Source: Glossina fuscipes
Lineage: Eukaryota > Arthropoda > Insecta > Diptera > Glossinidae
Direction of reading: 5' to 3'
Length of the DNA: 64,000 bases
Assembly: GCF_014805625.2 (NCBI RefSeq)
Contig: NW_023998415.1
Span: 22,132,469-22,196,468, forward strand
Made by a program: the position numbers and the translations under genes. This document shows, piece after piece, positions 56,271-64,000 of this stretch; position 1 is the stretch's first letter, and each line of letters starts with the position of its first letter. A model generated the notes under the pieces. It searched no databases. It was given only the letters and a program-made list of their open reading frames with translations, and was not told the origin of the DNA.

Positions 56271-58539
56271 TGTTTTGAGAATCCCGGACGTAACAATTCA
56301 CGAGCAAATGCAAGTGCACCATCTACATCTATCATAAAATCGAATCGCTATGATAAGAAGACGATAATCTGTACTGGATGGGTGGGGTCTTTTGTAGATT
56401 GGTGAAACACTTGATCTCACCAACCGTTAATCGATTTAAATAGCTCGCTGTTTAAAGAAACCGTCGAAATATCAAAAAGAAAAGAATCTAAGAGTAGTGT
56501 TTCACATGTCTTTGGTCCATTCATTCATATTGAAAAATCGATTCCCGACTCATTGGAATCACTCAACTGAGAAGTGTTAATCTTTCCGACTTGACTCATG
56601 GCAATTACCAATTAAAAGGATCGCGATATGGAAGAAAGCTGCTTAAGGACGTGGCATGCACAAATGTATAGCAAGGCGACGGGCTTTACTTCAAATAAAA
56701 TATGTTTTATAATTTTCATAAAATAACTGTATGTTGTTCATAATTGTTAATTGCGTTATTCACTTAGCAAAATGACATCATAGAATGAACAGTTCGTAGC
56801 TTCTAATGATATCGTAATTGCACCCACATAAGCGGGATCTTAATTGCTCGTCGATTTTTTTTTTTTTTTACTTTAACACGCCGTGCCAGTCGTACTCCAT
56901 GGCGACCGTTACATGTCATCATTGACCTAAGTGAGAATGAACTCTAAGCACTTATTTGCATTTACGTGGACATAATCATTATTTTAAATATGGAACAGTT
57001 TTATTAAATAGATGGTAAGCTGAAATCATTCAAGCGATCATCACAATTTCGCTTATCTTACGGTTGGTAGAACTTTTTCGATAATCGACTTGCTCATGTA
57101 AGAAAGGATCTTTTGGCGGGGGGGAGCAAATAGTTGAGGTCTGTTTTATTTGCAGCAAATTCTTTTTAGTTAAAAATAAAAGAAAAACATTTGGCTCATC
57201 TTTGATTTCTTTACCTGATCTCCACTTTTTTACTTCTTTGATTCCTAATGACTTTGATTTGCTCGGGCTAAGTTTGGAAATGATCGTCACTATAACGACA
57301 AATACAGTAAGAAATCTTAACAAATTGATTCGAATATTCATAATTGAGTCAAGTCCCAGCGATCTAAAGCCTTCGAATGAAAATCGATTTCATTAACGAT
57401 TTGAATGAATCAACCCTTGTCATTGGCTAACGATTGCAATCAAAGTTTTGATTTGTTCGTAAAAGTTTGTTAAAGGCAACTTTTGGAATAAGAAAACAAG
57501 GAAAAAAAATTCATTGAAGCCGAAAATCATAGACAAATTCTTTGGTTAAAATCTTTTATTGGAATGGCTCCTTAAATATAATAGCATAATGCTATATAGT
57601 TTTGAAAAAGTGAAGCAAAACAAGTGAAATCATAATTTATTTAACGAAAACAATAACGTTTAATCAAGTTGAAAAATAAAAAGAAGAAAAAAATTAAAAT
57701 AAATAAATTGAATAAATTTTTGGCTGAATTTTAAACACGTGCTACAGTGAGAATTTCAAACATCTTGTGAGCATGCACGAACACGAATTACACCAACAAT
57801 TACGTATATTATAATAATAATAATAACAACATTAAAATAAATTATATAGAAAAGTTTTCGTTTCTTTTTTCTCTGTATTTTGTTTTTCTTTTCTTTCTTT
57901 CTTTGTTCTTATTTTTTTTTTTGCTACGCAATAAAAATACAAAAAGGAAAAGTGGAACGAATGTAAAGCAGAAGAACAAGGCTTGCGGAGTTTATATTTA
58001 CATCTAATACTAAAAATTTTTTTTAAAACCAAACAAAAATATTTATACAAAAAATGTAAAAAAAATTTTAAATCCATTTTACAGAATCCTCTCACAAATA
58101 CTTGTCACGTAAAGTATGTTTTATTCTTATTATTGCTTTGCTTTTCACATCTCTGGAATTTCTAAATAAAATTTCAATAATTTCTTGTAGGTTTGTGTTT
58201 AAAAATAATAGGGCATTAAATATAGGAAAGACAAAAAGAATAAAATAAATAAATAAATATTATTAAAATTAATTATTAATAATGAAAAGATAAAAAATAA
58301 TGAAAATTTACCAACGCCATGAATTCTTTTGTTTCACATATGAAATGAGTTTATGGTAAGACCAAATATTAAAACGAGGCAAAATTATTTTCATTTAACA
58401 TATTGCGAAAAAATCGTGAGAAAAAAAGAAAAATAAACTATAAACATCTAATTGCATAATTTTCACTGTTTATACTCGGCCCACGTCCTTAAGTGACTGA
58501 TATACCGTAAGAAGTATTTACTTTTGTTTTTATTGTAAT

Positions 58540-58869
58540 ATATATATATATATATATGTATAGAAATATATATATATATTAAATCTATATATATATATAT
58601 ATATATATATGTATAGATGTCAGTTTGGTTTATTGTATCTTTCGTTATATGTTTACTTATTTGATTCATTTACAGCCATCGATAGCGTTATTCAGAGCAC
58701 ATGTAAATTATTATTATTTTTGTACTCGGTCGCTTGTAGGCGAGTTTGTCTCACATAACTAATGCATACGTACATAGATACATATGAAGTAAGGCAATAC
58801 ATGTATTGTATTTTTTTTTTGTTTTTTTTTTTGTTTTTTTTGTGATCAGCAGTATGCACTTTGGAATAC

Positions 58870-58917
<48 letters not shown>

Positions 58918-58920
58918 TTG
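58540..58920. repeat. (TA)n tracts in three blocks
   Basis: TA runs at about 58540-58557, 58584-58612 and 58872-58917 are separated by ordinary AT-rich sequence and a TTTTG stretch. Confidence 0.9.
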
Positions 58921-59093
58921 TATATCTGGCTGCACAACATTAAACGTTTCTCATGTAAAATTTTGTTAAACGTTCTTTATTTGTTGTTCATATTTAATTT
59001 ATTGATTTGGTTTCCACTCAAAAGGCAAATAATGATAATATGCTCTATATGTCTCTTACAAATTGCTTTGCATTATGCTTTGTTTTCTATTTA

Positions 59094-59098
<5 letters not shown>

Positions 59099-59148
<50 letters not shown>
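59099..59148. repeat. (GA)25 microsatellite
   Basis: Uninterrupted GA dinucleotides. Confidence 0.97.
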
Positions 59149-59151
<3 letters not shown>

Positions 59152-60299
59152 AAAAAGAAGAAAAATAAAGCAAAAAAAATTGATTGAAAAAAATTGAAAT
59201 GAGTGAATGTATAAATAATAAGCACACGTACGCTTACATTGCGCGTGCATATGTGTGTACTAAGATAAATATGTACATATTTATAAATATGTAAATTTCG
59301 TTATATCTATAATTTTCTAAATATATACGTACATATGTATCAAATCTTATAGAAAAAAAAAAAACAAGAAATAAATAATAATTTGTGTAAATAAATATGT
59401 ACACTTATTATGATATATTATATACGTGTATATACGAAAATATTTATAAACCCTAATTATATGGAAATAATAAACGCATATAAACGCAATACATATTACT
59501 CCTATTTAAAATTGAAATAAGTGTGAATGTTTTAGTGAATATGAGTTTCGGTGGCCTTTAATGCAAGTAAATGAAAAAAAAAAAAAAAGAAACTAAAAAA
59601 AAAACAACATTTAATTGAATAAAATTATTCGTGTGTATGTGTATTAACGCATGTAGGATTACTATTATTAGTACTATTATTATTATTTGCGTAAATTATC
59701 TCATTTTTACATCGCTTCAATTCCGTATATATATGTATATTTCATTTGTGGTTTTTGCGAGATCTGAACGCATTCGCTTCGATAAAATTACACTTTATTT
59801 CTTTGCGTTTATGTATATGTGCTTGTTAAACTATATATATGTGGGTGTGTGTGTGCGTGTGCTTATGTACATTTGTATCGTAAATACAATATATAGTCAA
59901 AGAAAATGACATAATTAACTTTTACAACTGAAATGAGAAAAGAGAGTCAAGTTATACGGCCTTGTGTATGTGTGTATATGAGTAAGTTATTTAAAAATTC
60001 GTATTCCATAAGCGACGGCAAATAAAGTCAATGTAACAGTCTTTTATTTTGGCAAAGAAAATTAATTCCATCGTAGCGTCACGACACGGTGATACTTATC
60101 ACTTCCTATATATATATATATATATATATATATGGAAAAAGGTAACAGTTTTCATTAATTAAGGAATTGCCAATTAGCCGAACAAAGCCGTTTTGGCAAC
60201 GAATTGTTACAAGATTTGCATAGATATTTTAAAACAGTGTTCTTTTCATACTAGGAGTATATTCATTTTGTCAACACGTTTGCAACGCCTAGAAGACAG

Positions 60300-60590
60300 C
60301 TTCAGAGACCTCGCAAAGTGTTCATATCCTTGATCAGCATCAAATTCTGAATCGATTTAAGTATATCCGTAACCCCGTCAGAGTAATGCCCGCTGTAATA
60401 TTCTTCCGGCCACACAAATGAAGCCATCGACTTTAAATTCGTCAGAACCATTGGAAATGGTTCTTGCACGCAATGGGAAAATCGGTCGAAGGATAGGCCT
60501 GCAGTACTGCGTAAACTGTTCTTCAATAGGAATAAGAAATTGGTTTTCTGCTCGTTACTCATAAACTACAGCAGATACATCTGTTAAAAA
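60300..60590 (+). repeat. Dispersed repeat family B, copy 4
   Basis: GAATCGATTTAAGTATATCCGTAACC, CGACTTTAAATTCGTCAGAACCATTGGAAAT, AATCGGTCGAAGGATAGGCCTGCAGTACTGCGTAAAC and GCTCGTTACTCATAAAC follow the order seen at 34.5 kb. The minus-strand open frame here is not a gene. Confidence 0.7.
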
Positions 60591-60689
60591 TTTCAACGTA
60601 TATTTTATGTGCGATGGTATAGTATCTCTATAAAAAGGGAAAAGATCGGTAAAGTCTACTTAACTTTTTTTCAAAATTTTTTTTATAAT

Positions 60690-60960
60690 GCACAGAAGCA
60701 ATGTTCAAAGACCCCATAGAATGTCTAAATTCTCGAACAGCGCCAAGTTCAGAATGCACCGCGACATGTTTGTCCGTCCATCTGTCAATTTTCACAACGT
60801 GCAAAACAATTTGAAAATGAACTGAACTTTTCAAGGAAGACGCCTACAACGAATGGTAAAAATACGATCGACGATGGATATCTTTGTGACCTGCAAGACG
60901 CCAATTGAAAGAATTGAACTGAAACTCACTAGCTTCGCTTACCAATACGGAGCAATATAT
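60690..60960 (+). repeat. Dispersed repeat family B, fragment 5
   Basis: Contains CACCGCGACATGTTTGTCCGTCCATCTG (about 60755) and an ATACGATCGACGATGGATATC block (about 60862) corresponding to the CGATCGAAGGACACGCC region of the better copies. More diverged than its neighbour. Confidence 0.5.
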
Positions 60961-61748
60961 ATGTTAAAAGACATTAAACAATTTCTGTAAGTGATAACAA
61001 AGTGTTTTGATAGGCAACCTTATTGGGAGACGTTTTGAATTTGGCAAGAATATTGTCAAACGTCCTTTCCAAACAAAAAAAAAAAGAAGAAAAATCTGTA
61101 AAGATTTTTCCAAAATTCATTTCTCTCCGTCGTAGTATTCATAATAAGATTTTCGTTTGTTTGACAAATTCGTGAAAAGTTATGATATACTTGGGCAATA
61201 CATTCATAAACAAAAACGTAAGGATAACGTGACTTCGGTTTTCGTCATAAACTTTTTAAGTTGTAAGGTTTTGTTAAAAACTTTTTATCCTTTCTATGTG
61301 TGACTGATAACGTAGCGTTTAAAGCAAATAAAGAAATGATTGAATTACGAACGCGACTGGGAGTAAAGTTAATGAGAAAATGGCATTCGAATGCTATGGG
61401 CATGGTAAGCTCTACAAGTCAAGACGTAAATGCGTTTCAGGAATTTTCACAAAATTCGAATTCATTAAATCGGAAAAAAATGCATCTCACTTTAATTCAC
61501 TTCGGAGAAAAGTCGATACCGTTTATGAAAGAAGATGGTAAGGCAGCAAGTTATTCCGCACACAGCAAGTTTGCAAGCAAAAGTGATTACGTTTTGTTGT
61601 CCAGTGTATATATATGTTTGTATTAATTATTGAATGGATGGCGGTAGAGTGAGCGTTCTATACATTAATACTAATCTGAAGAGACAAACACCCACACATA
61701 GAGACAGCGAGGGAGAGAAAGAGAGGTAGTAATAGATTGATAGATAGA

Positions 61749-61749
61749 T

Positions 61750-61784
<35 letters not shown>
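61749..61784. repeat. (GA)n microsatellite with GATA lead
   Basis: GATA units followed by about 15 GA dinucleotides. Confidence 0.92.
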
Positions 61785-61788
<4 letters not shown>

Positions 61789-63463
61789 TCCTAAGAAATT
61801 CTACTATGAGTTGTATTGACAACATTGCTAGTATATAAAGTAGTATATATATTAGATTTCTGAGACATTTAAAAAAAAAAAAATCAGTTGTTTTTTTTTG
61901 CGATTAAAGAAATTTTTGATACTCATTACGCCCAAGGATAATATAAAGCATATGTAATTCGATAAAATGCACAAACAGGCTTTGAAGATCTGCTAATGTG
62001 CTTTCCATTGCCGATATGTTTTATTTTGTAATTTTCAATGGAATTGAAATTACAGCAAAGGCATATCAACTGTACATAATTTGGCAATTTAACGAACATT
62101 TAGCATATGGAGTGAAGTGAACATTCAATTCGGATGATTGCAGTCTAGAAAGTAGCTCAAAGTAGCTAGAACATCATCTCAATGCTACTTATGCGATAAG
62201 AGCTTATTCAGCAGAAATATTAGGCAATTGGTAATAGAAATATCCAATCTCCGAGCAATAATGCGATAACAAGTGATTGCAAATCATTTCTTTGGAGAAA
62301 ATTTTAGCCATTCATCAGCAGGAATCAAGAAGACCGTGTGAAACACTTAACGCTTAAATTGTTCAAGGCCAGAAGCATATATTTGCAATTATTACAATGG
62401 GCACCAAGGCAGAGGCATTAAGATACAGAGCCACATATCCTAAATCTTCGGTTTGTAGGCACGGATACTTTGCGAGATGAAGGCTAATAATACCGTCTAT
62501 GTGCGAAACAAGTTCAATTGTAGTCCTTTTCACAATGCATGCTAACTAACAATGGACATGTAATGGACATGACATTTAATACATTTTTTTTTTAAAGCAT
62601 TTAGCTTCTATTAATAAAATCTCTCTCCAGTTAACAGTCCCGATATTTGTAATTAGAACTAGAACTTTTAAGGGAATTAAAAACCAAGACAGAAAGATCA
62701 AATTAAATGCAAAATAGATAGAAGACTGAGGCAAAATGTTCGTTAATTCAATGTCAAGTCAAGCTAATGAAAAAAAAAAAAGTTTTCTCAAATATCGTTT
62801 TGAAGGATTTATAATTTAAGAAAGCATTTGCGAATTTAATAAAAAGATCTGAAACAATGTGTGTTTTGAAATTTTCACAGTCCTCTCTAACCGATAGCTT
62901 TAATTAAGTTTATTTCAAAGCATGACCGCATTACTAGCGAAAGCCTATTAACCAAGAGTCTCTCTGAGATGGCGATTTTATGTACAAGCCTAGCTTGGTC
63001 GTAATGTATTCAGTTATTGAGTTCGGGCGTATATATATAATATAATATAATATATATATATATATAACATAGCTTTAAGCCGTTCAAGATGAACTTTCCT
63101 AATTAATTGGTACTAAAAGCATGCGCGCAGTCACCGTATTTAAGACTGCTTATTATCTGAATGACTGTTCGGTTATTAGTATTGAAAATCGTCAACAAAA
63201 ATAATTAACGAATTTACATAACAATGTATGTTAATTATTAAGGTATGCTTATTTACGTAGATACGTATAGACACCAATTTAATTAAAAAAACAACAAAAA
63301 AAAAAAAAAAAAAAGAAAAAGCAAAATATTTGAAACATCTATTAAGAATACACAATGTTCATATAAATGTTAGTTGCGCTTGTATGTATGTGGGATGTAT
63401 GTATGCATATGAAAGCACGTTAAGTGGCTGCTAGATGCGTAACAATAATAATATATAGCAGTG

Positions 63464-63471
63464 ACATACAT

Positions 63472-63503
<32 letters not shown>

Positions 63504-63545
63504 GCTTATGTATATATATGTATATATATATATATATACATACAT
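63464..63545. repeat. (CATA)n, (CA)n and (TA)n compound repeat
   Basis: Six CATA units run into (CA)8, then after CGCTTATG into TATA blocks and CATA again. Confidence 0.92.
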
Positions 63546-63952
63546 ACATTTACATATTAGCTGAAGTAATTCTCGTGCAAGGTGAGTTTAGTTGATTGAT
63601 TTATTATTTTATGTTTTTCTTGTTTCTTTTTGAGTTTTTATTTAAAGTTTGTTTTTTTATTGAACAAATAGAATGAAATATCGACTAAGCGAAATGATTT
63701 GGAAATATGTGTAAAGAAATGAAAAATATGGCGTGTATTGGGATGCAAACTAAAAAACTAAATAAATTCATTATTGCATATGATTCGAAATCAATTGCTC
63801 AACGGTTAAGCAATAATATAAAAAGTAAGTCAAAAAAACATCGATTAAAGTATTATCGAAAGCGTCATTGATGAAAAACAAGTTTAGACGGTAGTGAGTT
63901 AACAAACCGGAAGCTAGGCACAGTGATAGAAAAGGTGGAAAGAGAAGACTGA

Positions 63953-63954
<2 letters not shown>

Positions 63955-64000
<46 letters not shown>
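63955..64000. repeat. (GT)n microsatellite reaching the window edge
   Basis: At least 23 GT dinucleotides; the true end lies outside the window. Confidence 0.95.

Larger units (their letters stand above)
55377..64000 (-). other. Rdl: Rdl intron 3 (partial, at least 8.6 kb)
   Basis: The intron upstream of exon 4 extends to the window edge. I scanned for the exon 3 peptide core (VTMYVLSISS) and signal-peptide-like starts on the minus strand without success. It contains old repeats near 55,990-56,270, 60,300-60,590 and 60,690-60,960, and many microsatellites. A plus-strand open frame of 108 codons (61300-61626) is the longest unexplained frame and has no motif I recognise. The 61,800-62,980 part is unique-looking and featureless. 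Confidence 0.85.

Noticed and set aside
61300..61626. 108-codon plus-strand open frame in intron 3
   Set aside because: No recognisable domain or codon signature, and an isolated frame in a large intron. Left as unexplained instead of being called a gene.

Overview
This is AT-rich animal genomic DNA with long T/A homopolymers, many (TA)n, (GT)n and (GA)n microsatellites and one 100-N assembly gap. The only protein-coding gene I can support is the 3' part of a GABA-gated chloride channel subunit of the Rdl (resistance to dieldrin) type, on the minus strand. The exon peptides match Drosophila RDL almost residue for residue, so the organism is an insect, most likely a schizophoran fly. Multi-kilobase introns and abundant degenerate repeats argue for a non-Drosophila fly with a larger genome, such as a calyptrate or tephritid; species is not resolved.

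Layout. About 1-24,000 is apparently intergenic and downstream of Rdl: AAATA-rich low-complexity DNA, a dead mariner (about 4,560-5,510, minus), two local tandem duplications, a tRNA-derived SINE with a perfect 13-bp target-site duplication (7,824-8,022), a decayed second SINE copy (about 22,482-22,640), and members of two diverged repeat families. The gap is 24,230-24,329. About 24,400-27,137 is Rdl 3' UTR and/or downstream flank, with no boundary visible. From 27,138 to 55,376, in minus-strand order, lie Rdl exon 4 (55,376-55,150), exon 5 (51,962-51,880), two alternative exon 6 copies (48,820-48,683 and 45,355-45,218), exon 7 (41,260-40,976), exon 8 (28,039-27,480) and exon 9 to the stop (27,302-27,138). 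The rest, 55,377-64,000, is the intron before exon 4; exons 1-3 must lie beyond the right edge.

All splice phases join cleanly. Counting back from known landmarks (I283, Y254, F206, R122, R111) reproduces the usual Drosophila numbering, so the window encodes residues 103 to the C-terminus: most of the ligand-binding domain, the Cys-loop, M1-M4 and the cytoplasmic loop. Residue 301, the dieldrin/fipronil resistance position, is Ala. All four codons edited by ADAR in Drosophila keep an editable adenosine.

Intron 7 (12.9 kb) holds a dead Ty3/gypsy-type integrase fragment on the plus strand and a cluster of short repeat copies. I found no CRISPR, no intact transposon and no new multi-gene system. 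The most interesting signals are the symmetric exon 6 pair, the small intron 8 that is open in frame for 40 hydrophobic codons, and a repeated palindrome-plus-tail motif that seems to end several repeat copies.
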